Counted from the first letter of the stretch, positions 27,592-37,265 are shown. The stretch is DNA of 64,000 nucleotides from Lacticaseibacillus paracasei subsp. paracasei (GCF_000829035.1 NZ_AP012541.1:1674001-1738000); one strand, 5' to 3'. Notes: generated by a model not told the origin, from the sequence alone. Program-made: numbers and translations.

Positions 27592-27625
27592 GCCTGCTCA
27601 TGGATTATTTACTTAAAAAACCGTA

Positions 27626-27795
27626 GTGCCAAGGCGGAGCAATCGTAGGCCAGATGGGGCTCAGCCGTGGAAACAACACAGCGACCGGGCTTTGTCGCTG
27701 ATGTTGTTAGGCGACTTCGAGACCGGTTTTTGGGCTCGAAGCGCCGTCACAGCGTTCCAGCCCCATCTGGCCGGAGATTGCGGAGTTTGGCACGG
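27626..27795 (-). repeat. MITE-like repeat B, copy 2
   Basis: About 170 bases, reverse complement of the copy at 8015-8187 with few differences, including the distinct central block GCGACTTCGAGACC. The ends begin AAGGCGGAGCAATCGTAGGC and, on the other strand, CCAAACTCCGCAATCTCCGG. The remaining gap to 27921 holds nothing recognised. Confidence 0.85.
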
Positions 27796-27921
27796 CAAGA
27801 AAGTTTTAGCCTAGCAACTTTCTACGATTATTCGGAATTTAATGAATCACAAGTCTTGCAAGGAAATTATGGCTCAGCCTCTTTTTTTAAATGTGACCCC
27901 ATGTTTTTCACTTATATACGC

Positions 27922-27968
27922 AAAAAGAGCATGTCAGCTCGTCAAGGCGAGTTGTGACATGCTCTTTT
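27922..27968 (-). terminator. terminator of infC-rpmI-rplT
   Basis: Minus-strand stem AAAAGAGCATGTCA / TGACATGCTCTTTTT with an inner CTCG/CGAG pairing, directly after rplT. Confidence 0.93.
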
Positions 27969-27977
27969 AAATTGGCA

Positions 27978-28334
27978 TTAAGCCAAAGCTTTTTTAGCTG
28001 TGTCAGCCACAGCCTTGAAGCCATCTGGATCGCTAACAGCAAGGTCAGCGAGCATTTTACGGTTCATGTCGACATTTGCAACCTTCAAGCCATGCATTAG
28101 CTTGCTGTAGGAAATATCGTTCATGCGTGCCGCGGCGTTGATCCGTGCAATCCAAAGACGACGGAAATCACGCTTCTTAGCGCGACGATCGCGGAAAGCA
28201 TAACGGTATGACACCATGACTTGGGCATTAGCTGCCTTAAACAGCAAATGCTTGGCACCACGATAGCCCTTAGCGAGCTTCAGTACCTTCTTACGACGCT
28301 TACGAGTAACTGTTCCACCTTTAACACGTGGCAT
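27978..28334 (-). CDS. rplT: 50S ribosomal protein L20
   Basis: The 118-residue basic protein begins [29 protein letters not shown] and contains [23 protein letters not shown], typical L20. It binds 23S rRNA early in 50S assembly and usually represses its own operon through the leader. AGGAGG precedes the ATG; rpmI lies 34 bases upstream. Confidence 0.98.
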   Translation of the reverse strand: MPRVKGGTVTRKRRKKVLKLAKGYRGAKHLLFKAANAQVMVSYRYAFRDRRAKKRDFRRLWIARINAAARMNDISYSKLMHGLKVANVDMNRKMLADLAVSDPDGFKAVADTAKKALA

Positions 28335-28368
28335 TAGAATTCCTCCTCAAATCAAATCCGATAGATTA

Positions 28369-28569
28369 TTATTTCATCTGGCTGAGCATCTGGCGGATCC
28401 GCTTCATATCTGAGTGGGATACCAATGCTGACTTACGCAATTGACGGCGTTGTTTCTTGGTCTTGCCGTGGAAACGGTGAGACGTATAAGCATGACCGCG
28501 CTTCAGTGCACCTGATGCGGTTTTCTTAAAACGCTTTGCGGAAGCACGGTGGGTCTTGAATTTTGGCAT
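28369..28569 (-). CDS. rpmI: 50S ribosomal protein L35
   Basis: The 66-residue protein begins [20 protein letters not shown] and ends [11 protein letters not shown], standard L35. AGGAGGAAAAAGTC precedes the ATG. Middle gene of infC-rpmI-rplT. Confidence 0.98.
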
Positions 28570-28648
28570 GACTTTTTCCTCCTGTAAACATCAGCGTGTT
28601 GCTGGTGAAGTTCACCAGCTTGCGCTTTTTATACGATCTTGCCGAAAA

Positions 28649-29164
28649 CTACTTCTCGGCACGCGGTGCAAGCATCAAGAACATGCTGCGGCCGTCCATC
28701 TTAGGATGCGTTTCAACAGCAGCAATTTCCTTAACGGCATCCGCCATCTGCTCAAGGACTTTGCGACCAAGGTCCTTATGCGTGATTGCCCGACCACGGA
28801 ACCGAACGCTGACTTTAACCTTGTCACCTTTTTCAAGGAACTTGGTGGCGTTCTTGAGTCGAGTATTGAAATCTGCTTCACCGATGGTTGGGCTTAGGCG
28901 GATCTCCTTGATGGTGACAGTCTTTTGTTTCTTCCGAGCATCGCGCTCTTTCTTTTGAAGCTCAAACCGGAATTTCCCGTAATCCATAATACGGGCAACC
29001 GGTGGCTTGGCATTAGGCGATACTAGGACAACATCTAAATTTGCATCCTCGGCAATGGCCAAGGCGTCACGCGTACTCTTAACGCCGAGCTGTTCACCGG
29101 TCTGGGAGATCAATCGAACTTCACGTGCGCGAATACTGTCATTGACTATCAGATCTCTTGCTAT
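28649..29164 (-). CDS. infC: translation initiation factor IF-3, ATA start
   Basis: The protein has 171 residues. The N-domain begins [19 protein letters not shown], and the C-domain contains [26 protein letters not shown] and [10 protein letters not shown]. Homology to other IF-3 proteins begins upstream of the first in-frame TTG (29113), and the only ribosome site, GGAGGTG, lies 7 bases before an in-frame ATA at 29164-29162. No ATG, GTG or TTG exists between. Non-standard starts on infC are known in bacteria and let IF-3 repress its own translation. It heads the L35-L20 operon. Confidence 0.93.
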   Translation of the reverse strand: MARDLIVNDSIRAREVRLISQTGEQLGVKSTRDALAIAEDANLDVVLVSPNAKPPVARIMDYGKFRFELQKKERDARKKQKTVTIKEIRLSPTIGEADFNTRLKNATKFLEKGDKVKVSVRFRGRAITHKDLGRKVLEQMADAVKEIAAVETHPKMDGRSMFLMLAPRAEK

Positions 29165-29169
29165 GGTTG

Positions 29170-29312
29170 TTCACCTCCGTGTGAATTTCAGAGAAAAAAC
29201 AAAAGCAGCGTGGCCACAAAGACCCCGCTGTTCATTAAATACCGAACTAATGAGCCTAGCGGTCCAAGGACTTAGGCGAGAAGCGGGAACTTCTGCTTTT
29301 TCTCAACGGATA
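29170..29312 (-). promoter_or_regulatory. infC-rpmI-rplT leader (L20-leader type)
   Basis: The 140-base untranslated leader contains a stem CAGCGGGG...CCACGCTG followed by CTTTTGTTTTTT, a terminator-like structure 15-40 bases upstream of the infC ribosome site, and an upstream AGAAGTTCCCGCTTCT segment that could form alternative pairs. In Firmicutes, L20 leaders control this operon by attenuation. I assign this by position and structure and have not aligned it to the family. Confidence 0.7.
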
Positions 29313-29314
29313 TA

Positions 29315-29343
29315 ACTATACAGGAACATTCAGGCGACGTCAA
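29315..29343 (-). promoter_or_regulatory. promoter of infC-rpmI-rplT
   Basis: TTGACG, 17 bases, TATAGT on the minus strand: a near-consensus housekeeping promoter just upstream of the leader. Confidence 0.88.
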
Positions 29344-29362
29344 GTTTCAGCTTTTAGCGATT

Positions 29363-30061
29363 TTACCGCTGATAAAATGGCGCAAACTCACCGCTCACAT
29401 AGCGTCCTAATTCATTGTCATTAGGACTTACGTGGAATTGGGTCGTTTCTGGTAAATAAGCTTCTGCAAAAGCAACAACGGCGTGTAGGTCTGTTCCTTT
29501 ATCTGCATCTACGACCAGCAACAGGCTTTGGGTATCATCAGCGCGGATCATGGTGGTCAAATAGGCTGCATGAACAGTTCTCAGCTTCGCCAAGTAGTCG
29601 CGCAAGTGCTTAACTAATGTGGCGGTTTCACGCGGCGGTTCACCGATCCGCACAGCCTCACCATTTTTAGCACTATCAGGTTTAGCCACGTAAAACAAGT
29701 TGGCGCGTGATAGCAGCATATTTTCGCCGTATGGATTGATGGCGACACCTTGTATATCGTGATCTTCGTATAAAAAGTTGGCACAGTCATTGATGGTGGC
29801 AACAGCGTATTGATCATGATCTGGGCTTTTACCGAAATTAGCCTGGTCGGTAAAAATTGGTAAGAAGTCCTGTCCTTGATCATCCGTAATCATGACGATT
29901 GTCGGATCACCATCTCTCGTTGTCCCAACAGGCAATATGAATTTAGCAGTCTTTAAAGCAGCGTAAAAAGCGGCTTGGGTCTCCTCATTCTGATCAGCCC
30001 GTAATAACTGAATCAAATGAATAAGTTGTGGATTTTGAACAATTGGTTCATCAGTCATCAT
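29363..30061 (-). CDS. SseB-family protein
   Basis: The 232-residue protein matches the SseB (enhanced serine sensitivity) layout: an N-terminal domain (about residues 1-130, with FILPVGTTRDG, LPIFTDQANF and GVAINPYGENMLLSR) and a C-terminal domain ending NELGRYVSGEFAPFYQR. The biochemical role of the family is unclear. AAGGGG precedes the ATG, and it overlaps the upstream membrane-protein gene by 11 bases. Confidence 0.78.
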   Translation of the reverse strand: MMTDEPIVQNPQLIHLIQLLRADQNEETQAAFYAALKTAKFILPVGTTRDGDPTIVMITDDQGQDFLPIFTDQANFGKSPDHDQYAVATINDCANFLYEDHDIQGVAINPYGENMLLSRANLFYVAKPDSAKNGEAVRIGEPPRETATLVKHLRDYLAKLRTVHAAYLTTMIRADDTQSLLLVVDADKGTDLHAVVAFAEAYLPETTQFHVSPNDNELGRYVSGEFAPFYQR

Positions 30062-30494
30062 CGTTTTCCCCTTTATCTCGTTTCTGATCGGCACTCACTT
30101 TGCCACGAAACCTGCGTAATTTTTTTGGTAGGCCAACCAGCCATGAGAGTAACACAATGCCAACACTGCCGAAAACAGCCACACCTTGAGGTTGAAATTC
30201 AATTTTAGCAAACCACCAAGTTGCGATGCCATAAGCACCAACAACAGTTAGCAACATCACAATGCCCATGATCACTAACAGGCCACGGCCGCGATGGGCA
30301 ATTAACCAGTAACCGCGCTGATTCGGGGTCCGCCATGGCAGCTTCATGTAAGCGAACAAAACCACCAAATACAAAACGGCAGCGAGGATCTTTGTGACCA
30401 CGAATAAGACGAGCCATGAAGCCCATAATGCGATAAACACCGATTCACCCTTTCTTTTGACGTGTGTCGTAAATGTGTCCAGTTTATCATACAT
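30051..30494 (-). CDS. uncharacterised membrane protein
   Basis: I do not recognise this 147-residue protein. It has three hydrophobic segments (about residues 20-47, 73-92 and 102-122 from the chosen Met) and a charged C-terminus (KKLRRFRGKVSADQKRDKGENDDD). It overlaps the SseB-like gene, so the two are probably co-expressed. No strong ribosome site is seen before the ATG at 30494; upstream in-frame TTG codons extend it to 30563, so the start is uncertain. Confidence 0.6.
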   Translation of the reverse strand: MYDKLDTFTTHVKRKGESVFIALWASWLVLFVVTKILAAVLYLVVLFAYMKLPWRTPNQRGYWLIAHRGRGLLVIMGIVMLLTVVGAYGIATWWFAKIEFQPQGVAVFGSVGIVLLSWLVGLPKKLRRFRGKVSADQKRDKGENDDD

Positions 30495-30589
30495 GCTGAA
30501 AACAAATGGCGGATGTGCTAAATTTGGCGAGAACAAACCTGTTCCTAAAGATACTAACAACAAAATTATGAATGAATGGAGAAATCACC

Positions 30590-31159
30590 ATGGCAACAAT
30601 TGACTTAGTGAGGCATGCTGAACCAGACATCACGATTCATGATGATTTTTTGCGGCCACTGACCAGCGCTGGTCAGCGGCAAACTCAGCAGTTGGTTGAC
30701 AGTTTGCATCAATATCCGTACACGGCCTTTTTTTCAAGCCCACTCAAACGTGCTGTTGATACGATCACACCGATTGCAGATGATCACGGCTTACCCGTTC
30801 AAAAAAACGAACTATTGGTGGAGCGAAAAATGCCTGCATGGCTGCCAAATTTTTCTGACTATGTTAATCAGCAGTGGCAAGATTTAACATTCTTTGAAAA
30901 ACCTGGTGAATCTATTCATCAAGTTCAAGAACGTTACCTTTCATTTTTATATGGACTGCCAAGTTCGGCATTCGTCGCTGTCGGTAGTCATGGCACGGCG
31001 ATAAGCAGTCTTGTCGAAGCGGCCATCCCCGGTATCGGCTATCATTTTTTCTCGAAACTTGGTTACGCCGCTGTCACCCGTATCGAAATGCATGCAGGCA
31101 ATATGGTTCACCTAGCTGTCTGGGAACCAAAATCAAAGACATTTAAAGTTCTAAAATAG
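30590..31159 (+). CDS. histidine phosphatase family protein (phosphoglycerate mutase-like)
   Basis: The 189-residue protein has the catalytic DLVRHAEPD (RHG-type motif), FSSPLKRAVDT and GSHGTAISSLV, which supplies the second His. The substrate is unknown. GGAGAAATCACC precedes the ATG at 30590. It is transcribed divergently from the SseB/membrane pair and converges on thrS. Confidence 0.87.
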   Translation: MATIDLVRHAEPDITIHDDFLRPLTSAGQRQTQQLVDSLHQYPYTAFFSSPLKRAVDTITPIADDHGLPVQKNELLVERKMPAWLPNFSDYVNQQWQDLTFFEKPGESIHQVQERYLSFLYGLPSSAFVAVGSHGTAISSLVEAAIPGIGYHFFSKLGYAAVTRIEMHAGNMVHLAVWEPKSKTFKVLK

Positions 31160-31218
31160 TGTTTCCAAACCTCAAAATAATCCAAAACTGATGGCGCTTT
31201 TCGGGATTTTGATCAAAA

Positions 31219-31256
31219 GAAAAAGGAGCTTTGAGAACAATGTCTCAAAAGTTCCT
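31219..31256 (-). terminator. terminator of thrS
   Basis: Minus-strand stem GGAACTTTTGAGA / TTCTCAAAGCTCC with loop CATTG is followed by TTTTTC. Confidence 0.85.
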
Positions 31257-31279
31257 TCCCCATTTGATTGAAAATGACA

Positions 31280-33253
31280 CTAATCACCTAAAACCTTGGT
31301 CGCTTCGCCTGGCTTGGTTTTGCCGTCACGGCTGTAATTCTTCACTTCAGCGACTAAAGCATCGATGAACATGTTGCCTGCTTCTTCTTTGGTGTGTTCA
31401 TCCCCATAGCGGCGAACCGAAACCGCAGCATCATTCAATTCCTTATCGCCGACAACAACGGTGTATGGAATCTTCTTGGTTTGCGCTTCACGAATCTTGT
31501 AGCCCATCTTTTCGTTCCGATCGTCAACTTTAACGCGGAGACCGGCGACTAACATTTGTTTCTTAATGCGATTGACGTAATCCAGATGCAGATCATTGTT
31601 GACTGGAATCAAAACAGCTTGTGTCGGTGCTAGCCAAGTTGGGAAGGCACCCTTGTAGATTTCCGTCAGATAGGCAATGAACCGTTCCATCGTGCCGACA
31701 ATCCCGCGGTGAATCATGACTGGCCGATGCTCTTCACCGTCTTTACCGACGTAGGTTAGATTAAACCGTTCCGGAAGCATAAAGTCCAGTTGAATGGTTG
31801 ACATGGTTTCGTCATTGCCAAGTGCGGTCTTCGTTTGGATATCCAACTTTGGACCATAGAAGGCAGCTTCACCTTCGGCTTCGTAATAATCCAGTTTCAA
31901 GTCGTCCATGGCACCTTTTAACATGCTTTGGCTACGGGTCCACATTTCGTCATCATCGAAGTATTTTTCGGTGTTCTTAGGGTCACGATATGAAAGCCGG
32001 AAACTGTAATCGGTGATATTGAAGTCTTCGTAGACATCCATGATCAAGCGCAGAATCTTTTTGAATTCTTCTTGAACTTGGTCTAAAGCAACAAAAGTAT
32101 GACCATCGTTCAGCGTCATTTCACGGACACGTTGCAGGCCGGACAGGGCACCTGACTTTTCATAACGGTGCATCATGCCGAGTTCTGCGATCCGCAACGG
32201 TAATTCACGATAAGAGCGAATGTGATGGTTATAAATCTGAATATGGCTTGGGCAGTTCATTGGCCGCAATTCCAACATTTCGCCGTCACCCATGTCCATT
32301 GGCGGGAACATGTCTTCGCGATAGTGATCCCAATGACCAGACGTCTTATAGAGATCCAAGTTAGCTAAAACAGGTGTGTAGACGTGTTCATACCCATCAG
32401 CAATTTCCTTGTCAATGATATAGCGTTCGATAACACGACGAATCGTGGCACCATTTGGCATCCAGTACGGCAAGCCTGCACCAACCTTAGGATCAACGAA
32501 GAATAGATCCAAATCACGGCCGATCACCCGATGGTCATGTTCAGCAGCTTCTTGGCGTCGTTTGGCATCATCTTCCAGACCCTTTTCGCTCCAATATGCC
32601 GTGCCGTAGATCCGTTGCAGCATCGGGTTGCTGCTCTTGCCTTGCCAGTAAGCACCAGCCACTGACAGCAGCTTCAGATGCTTCAAGTCCTTGAGACTTG
32701 GGAGCAACACTTTTTCTTCAAAATCAACGAAGTCGCCTAACTTATAGCCTTTGATCGGATCGCCAGCAGCTTCAACCAACTGCTTCTTGAATGGATCATT
32801 TTTGAAGGCTTGGAAAGCTTCGGCGCGACTCAACACAACTGGTTCAAGTGCCGCGTTTTCCTTGATAATCGCTTCCATTTTCTTTTGAACGGTTGGCAAA
32901 TCATCAACACTCACCTGACCGTCAGCACGATCGGTATCGTAGTAAAAACCGTCTTCCGTTGCTTGACCCTGACCAAAATGAATATCCGGGTATAAGTCTT
33001 TCAAAGCAGCGGCCAGCACAAACGCTGCTGTTTGCCGCAAAACGGTCAAACCTTCTGCATCATCCTTGGTCATAATTTGCAATTGACCAGAATGCGCAAT
33101 CGGTTCGTCATAAGCGATCAAATCGCCATCTAACTTGCCAGCGACAGCCTTCTTTGCCAAGCTATTACTAATACCCTCGGTGATTGCCTTAACTGTGGTG
33201 CCATCAGGAAACTGTTTGACGTTACCATCAGGAAATGTAATATCTAATGCCAT
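31280..33253 (-). CDS. thrS: threonyl-tRNA synthetase
   Basis: The 657-residue enzyme has a TGS domain (residues 1-62), the editing/SAD domain, the class II core with motif [26 protein letters not shown] and [13 protein letters not shown], and the HGTP anticodon domain ([10 protein letters not shown]...). It charges tRNA-Thr. AAAGGAG lies 8 bases before the ATG at 33253; the upstream 17 codons overlap the T-box terminator and are not used. Confidence 0.97.
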   Translation of the reverse strand: MALDITFPDGNVKQFPDGTTVKAITEGISNSLAKKAVAGKLDGDLIAYDEPIAHSGQLQIMTKDDAEGLTVLRQTAAFVLAAALKDLYPDIHFGQGQATEDGFYYDTDRADGQVSVDDLPTVQKKMEAIIKENAALEPVVLSRAEAFQAFKNDPFKKQLVEAAGDPIKGYKLGDFVDFEEKVLLPSLKDLKHLKLLSVAGAYWQGKSSNPMLQRIYGTAYWSEKGLEDDAKRRQEAAEHDHRVIGRDLDLFFVDPKVGAGLPYWMPNGATIRRVIERYIIDKEIADGYEHVYTPVLANLDLYKTSGHWDHYREDMFPPMDMGDGEMLELRPMNCPSHIQIYNHHIRSYRELPLRIAELGMMHRYEKSGALSGLQRVREMTLNDGHTFVALDQVQEEFKKILRLIMDVYEDFNITDYSFRLSYRDPKNTEKYFDDDEMWTRSQSMLKGAMDDLKLDYYEAEGEAAFYGPKLDIQTKTALGNDETMSTIQLDFMLPERFNLTYVGKDGEEHRPVMIHRGIVGTMERFIAYLTEIYKGAFPTWLAPTQAVLIPVNNDLHLDYVNRIKKQMLVAGLRVKVDDRNEKMGYKIREAQTKKIPYTVVVGDKELNDAAVSVRRYGDEHTKEEAGNMFIDALVAEVKNYSRDGKTKPGEATKVLGD

Positions 33254-33287
33254 GAGTAAGACTCCTTTATTGTTTTTTCGAAGAAAC

Positions 33288-33545
33288 CAAAAAATCCCTG
33301 ACATCTCTTAAGAGATATCAGGGACGATCAGTGATCGCGGTTCCACCCAGTTTGCCAACAGCACCGGCTGTTGGCCACTTAATTGACGCGTAACCTGCGT
33401 AACAGGGCCTTGCGGCAATCTCGAGAAGTGGTTCGGATCAGATCTTGCAAGACTTTCAGCCATGGTCTCGCTCTCTATTGGATGATCCTTTGTTGCTTCC
33501 GTCTTCGATAGCTTCATTGAAACACATTGCGCAGTCAGGTGCAAG
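33288..33545 (-). promoter_or_regulatory. T-box leader of thrS
   Basis: The minus strand carries GGGTGGAACCGCG (plus 33336-33348), then a terminator stem (ATCCCTGACATCTCTT pairing with AAGAGATATCAGGGA) and a T run at about 33288-33327. A weak TTGCAC-N17-TTCAAT promoter lies at 33516-33544. The sequence GAACCACT upstream contains Thr codons, but I cannot fix the specifier. Confidence 0.92.
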
Positions 33546-33560
33546 AGGTTTTCTGAAAAA

Positions 33561-33679
33561 GAGCGCTCTCTGGCGCGTTTAGGAACCGGAACATAAGGAC
33601 CTCAAGCCTCAATGGCGGGGCTTTGGCCATTTAGGCTTGAGGTCCTTATGTGCAGATTTCTGCGCCAGAGAGCGCGTTT
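33561..33679. repeat. palindromic repeat A, copy 5 (nearly perfect hairpin)
   Basis: The most complete palindrome of the family: outer arms GCTCTCTGGCGC / GCGCCAGAGAGC, then GGAACCGGAACATAAGGACC, core CTCAAGCCT / AGGCTTGAG and GGTCCTTATGTGCAGATTTC. Orientation is reversed relative to copies 2-4. It lies between the thrS leader and the end of dnaI. The 100 bases from 33680 to dnaI hold nothing recognised. Confidence 0.93.
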
Positions 33680-33779
33680 CAGCCACAGCGTGAACTAGCT
33701 CCGTCCGCACGGCTACAATTAATTCTGGAAATAACATCATCCGCCAACGGTTTACAACTGAATAGCGCTACTTTGAGCG

Positions 33780-34715
33780 TCAATCTGCCAATGGATTGCG
33801 CCGATTTTCACCGCCGACCTGCACTTCTTTAGCTAAAAAATGAATCCGTTCCATGATGCGCTTGGCTTTGAGCATCTCTGAATTTCCGCGATCTGTGCCG
33901 GCAAGTGAGGCAGTTAAATCTTCCATGCTTTTATTCGAGCTAAACAAGGTCGGCATTTTTTCCTGCATGCGATACTGCAAAATGATGCCAAGAACATCGT
34001 CGCGAACCCATGGGCTAATGCTTTCAGCACCGATATCATCAAGAATCAGAACTTGCGCGCGTTTGATGCGATCAATCTTTGGCAAGACGGTGTTGTTCCC
34101 GATGGCATTTTTCATTTCAACCACAAATGTTGGGACATGAATCAAGGTACTGGCAATCCCGCCTTTTTCGGCAAGATCATTGGCGATCGCGCCAAGCAAA
34201 TATGTTTTGCCGACTCCAAATGGACCACTCAAATATAGTCCTTGATGAAAAGCCTTAGGATCGGCAACAACGGCGAGAACGAATTGATTAGCCGCCAACA
34301 AAGCATCCATCCGCTCATCAGTCGGATCGTAATTGGTTAAGCTTGCCCCACGAATGTCCTTGGGCATGTTAACCGATGTGACTAAGGAAGCCTGTTTAGC
34401 CTCCTCATCGGCCGCAATTTTGGCATCTGTTGGTTCATAAGCGACGTCAATCAAACCGTTAGCTGCCACTAGGGTCGGCTTATAACCCGGTGCCAATGGT
34501 AATTCGCCACGAGCAATTTTGTTTCGTTCGCTGACAAATTCGTAGATCTTCGCGGTTCCGCGATCAATCGCATCATCGGCGAGTTCGCCGGTATGTTGTT
34601 TTAGAAAAGCCTGAACTTCAGGGTCCTGCAAGGCTTCTTTGACCATCTTGAAATAACGATCCCGCCACTGTCGAGAATCCATCAACATGGCAATTCGTTT
34701 CCGCATATCTTCCAT
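33780..34715 (-). CDS. dnaI: primosomal helicase loader DnaI
   Basis: The 311-residue AAA+ protein loads the replicative helicase. An N-terminal helicase-binding domain (about residues 1-130) is followed by Walker A SGPFGVGKTYLLGAIA, Walker B VLILDDIGAES and an Arg finger region. GGAGGCGCGAACTG precedes the ATG, which overlaps the dnaB end by one base. The dnaB-dnaI pair is typical of Firmicutes. Confidence 0.95.
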   Translation of the reverse strand: MEDMRKRIAMLMDSRQWRDRYFKMVKEALQDPEVQAFLKQHTGELADDAIDRGTAKIYEFVSERNKIARGELPLAPGYKPTLVAANGLIDVAYEPTDAKIAADEEAKQASLVTSVNMPKDIRGASLTNYDPTDERMDALLAANQFVLAVVADPKAFHQGLYLSGPFGVGKTYLLGAIANDLAEKGGIASTLIHVPTFVVEMKNAIGNNTVLPKIDRIKRAQVLILDDIGAESISPWVRDDVLGIILQYRMQEKMPTLFSSNKSMEDLTASLAGTDRGNSEMLKAKRIMERIHFLAKEVQVGGENRRNPLAD

Positions 34716-36061
34716 CAGTTCGCGCCTCCTTTATCACCGAGTTCACGCAGTTTCGCCAATTGGGCTGCTAGTTTCTCGCGGTCAGCATCGCTCACCTTTT
34801 TCTTTTCAGGCTGGTAACCTTCTTGTGCCCAATCTGGCAACTTCTCCTGCCGCGGACCTTTGGCGCTACCTTGACGCCGTTTTTGGCCACTGGCCTTCTG
34901 TTTTTCAAAGTCACTTATCTGTTTCAAAGCAGCCTCGGGACTGTTCACATTAGCTTTCAGCCAACTGTTAGCAATTGCATCAAGCAATGCCTGATTAATA
35001 CTGTCATTGGTTCGTAAAATATAATCAATCAAAATATTGATCGTCGGCGCATCGAACACATTCCGCTCACTCAGCTGCTGAACGGCACGTAACTCGTTGT
35101 TAGCCGGGTACATTCGGACATTTTTTGCCTGCTTGGCGGCGGTTAAGAATTGGCGCGGTGGCATACTTTTGGCTTTTTGCAACAAAGCTTCGTCAGCTGA
35201 TGCCACTTTTGGCGGCGCCGTCGTGGTCGTCGGCTGCGCATGTGGTTGTGCTCGGGTGTAGCCTTGTTCAGCTAAGCGCCGCAATTGACTCAAATTAATC
35301 TTGCCGGTCATGACATCTGTGGCGCGACTAATCAAGCGAGCAAAATCCGGCGGTTGAATCCCGTAAAAACCGGCGATTTGATACAACGCTTCCTGATGCG
35401 TTGCGAGTTGCCCCGCTTGAATATTACTATTCGCCAGCATCGCTTTGACTAATGCCCAATCATAGCCGCCGCCTGTGCCAAGCCGTGGCCGCGTGGCTTC
35501 TTTTTGCGTCATATCTGATTTAGCTGCCACCACTGCTGGTGGTTCCTTGCTCAAATCATGATCAAACCGAAACACATCGAGAAAACTGGCTGTAATCTCC
35601 TGCCATTCAGGTCTGCGGACTGGTTTGAGGCTAAATTGGCCAACCAGCTCATCGTATCTTTTTTCCCCAACTTTGTCGTATAGGAGCAACCCGAGAAGAT
35701 CGTCCTTGAAAAAGGCATCAGGTGCCACCGGTGCATACAACTCATAAGCGTAGTAACGCCCTAATGAGTCGACTTGCGTATAAGTGCGCAATAACCCGAC
35801 CGCCTCCAGTTTGACACGCGCATTGAATAATTGATCAATATCAATATCTAACAAATCCAGCAGCCATAATTGCAGACGTCGATCAGTCACTAGTGCGCGA
35901 TCTTTAACTTCCTGCCACAGGCTCAGATACAATGCCATCGCAATCGGCCCGATGAGCGGCTGATAGAGTGAAATTGCTACTTTTTCGTCAAAATCACTCA
36001 AATGACCGGCTTTTGTTAACACAAACCCTGCCTGTGGACTAAATGTATCAGGACGTTGCAT
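34715..36061 (-). CDS. dnaB: replication initiation and membrane attachment protein DnaB
   Basis: The 448-residue protein of the Gram-positive DnaB/DnaD type acts at oriC and at restart with DnaD and DnaI. The N-terminal winged-helix region (FDEKVAISLYQPLIGPIAMALYLSLW) is followed by a Pro/Thr-rich linker (about 275-295) and a DDBH2-type C-terminal domain (VINILIDYILRTNDSINQALLDAIANSWLKANV). It is basic at the C-terminus. GAGGTGAAAGTGC precedes the ATG. Confidence 0.92.
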   Translation of the reverse strand: MQRPDTFSPQAGFVLTKAGHLSDFDEKVAISLYQPLIGPIAMALYLSLWQEVKDRALVTDRRLQLWLLDLLDIDIDQLFNARVKLEAVGLLRTYTQVDSLGRYYAYELYAPVAPDAFFKDDLLGLLLYDKVGEKRYDELVGQFSLKPVRRPEWQEITASFLDVFRFDHDLSKEPPAVVAAKSDMTQKEATRPRLGTGGGYDWALVKAMLANSNIQAGQLATHQEALYQIAGFYGIQPPDFARLISRATDVMTGKINLSQLRRLAEQGYTRAQPHAQPTTTTAPPKVASADEALLQKAKSMPPRQFLTAAKQAKNVRMYPANNELRAVQQLSERNVFDAPTINILIDYILRTNDSINQALLDAIANSWLKANVNSPEAALKQISDFEKQKASGQKRRQGSAKGPRQEKLPDWAQEGYQPEKKKVSDADREKLAAQLAKLRELGDKGGAN

Positions 36062-36086
36062 GCACTTTCACCTCTTTTCAGACAAC

Positions 36087-36112
36087 GGACCTGAGACATT
36101 TGCCTCAGGTCC
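36087..36112 (-). other. hairpin between nrdR and dnaB
   Basis: A perfect 9-base stem GGACCTGAG / CTCAGGTCC with an 8-base loop lies in the 79-base gap. No T run follows on the minus strand, so it may be an mRNA processing or stability element or a weak terminator. Confidence 0.5.
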
Positions 36113-36140
36113 GGTTTACCATTTTCAGCTGCGATGATCT

Positions 36141-36608
36141 TTACTTCTTGGTCTTTTCTTTCTTCATCATGTCCTGCAGTTCCTGCATGAAGACAGACAT
36201 ATCTTTAAACTGTCGATAAACGCTGGCAAAACGGATATAGGCAACATCATCGACATCGGCTAGTTTAGACATGACAAACTCACCGATCGCCTGACTGGAG
36301 ACTTCGTTTTCACCAATCGCACGCAACTGATTTTCGACAGAATCGACAATACTTTGCATTTGTTCCATGGTAACCGGCCGTTTTTCAGCAGCCCGAATAA
36401 GTCCTTTTAGGATCTTCTCACGATTAAATTCTTCACGTGTACCATTCTTTTTGATCACTAACAGCGGGGTTTGTTCAACCCGTTCAAAGGTTGTAAACCG
36501 AAACCCGCAATTTTCGCATTCGCGACGGCGGCGAATCGCACGGCCACCGTCTGTTGGTCGGGAATCGACAACTCGCGAACTATTATGATGGCAATGGGGA
36601 CATTGCAA
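36141..36608 (-). CDS. nrdR: ribonucleotide reductase repressor NrdR
   Basis: The 155-residue protein has an N-terminal zinc ribbon (CPHC at residues 3-6 and CENC) and an ATP-cone domain ([24 protein letters not shown]). It senses ATP/dATP and represses nrd operons. GGTGGAG precedes the ATG. It heads dnaB-dnaI as in Bacillus. No nrd genes are in the window. Confidence 0.97.
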   Translation of the reverse strand: MQCPHCHHNSSRVVDSRPTDGGRAIRRRRECENCGFRFTTFERVEQTPLLVIKKNGTREEFNREKILKGLIRAAEKRPVTMEQMQSIVDSVENQLRAIGENEVSSQAIGEFVMSKLADVDDVAYIRFASVYRQFKDMSVFMQELQDMMKKEKTKK

Positions 36609-36662
36609 GACTCCACCCTCTTAATCAAAGTTTGATAGCTTATTATAGCACGCGTAAGCCGC

Positions 36663-37265
36663 TTATGATAGCCGTTGCAGCCGGTGGATCAAGGCATTGG
36701 CTTGGGCAATGGTTGCCTCTTGAGTCCCATTATTATCAATCACAAAATCTGCCAATGCTGCCTTTTGCGCTAACGGCATTTGCGATTGAATTCGGGCCTC
36801 CGCGTCAGCCTGTGAGAGCCCGTCTCGTGCCATTAAACGCGATAGTTGGATATTGGGATCAACGCTCACAACCGCAACACCATCAAAGTCATCGGCATAA
36901 TCGGCCTCATACAACAAAGGAATGTCGCCGACAACGATGGCGGCCCCACCGGCTTTTGCCTGTGCAAGTGCCTGACTGATGGCCTCGCGCAAATAAGGCC
37001 GATTGATCTGATTCAAGGCTGCCATTCTGCCTGGCTGGGAAAAAACAATCTCGGCCAGCTTGGCGCGATCTAGGCTGCCATCCGCGCGCAGCACTTCAGG
37101 ACCGAAAGCTTGAGCAATGCGCGCAAGAACAGGCTGCCCAGGCTCGACAATCTGGCGGGCAATGACATCAGCATCCACCACCGGAAACCCAGCGGCTTTG
37201 AAAGTGCGGCTCACCGTCGATTTCCCCGATGCAATGCCACCGGTTAACCCCAAGAGATAAGTCAC
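36663..37265 (-). CDS. coaE: dephospho-CoA kinase
   Basis: The 200-residue kinase catalyses the last step of coenzyme A synthesis. P-loop LTGGIASGKSTVS and DADVIARQIV and VVGDIPLLYEA are visible. The start is GTG with AAAGGAGG upstream, overlapping the mutM stop (GTGA). Confidence 0.96.
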   Translation of the reverse strand: MTYLLGLTGGIASGKSTVSRTFKAAGFPVVDADVIARQIVEPGQPVLARIAQAFGPEVLRADGSLDRAKLAEIVFSQPGRMAALNQINRPYLREAISQALAQAKAGGAAIVVGDIPLLYEADYADDFDGVAVVSVDPNIQLSRLMARDGLSQADAEARIQSQMPLAQKAALADFVIDNNGTQEATIAQANALIHRLQRLS

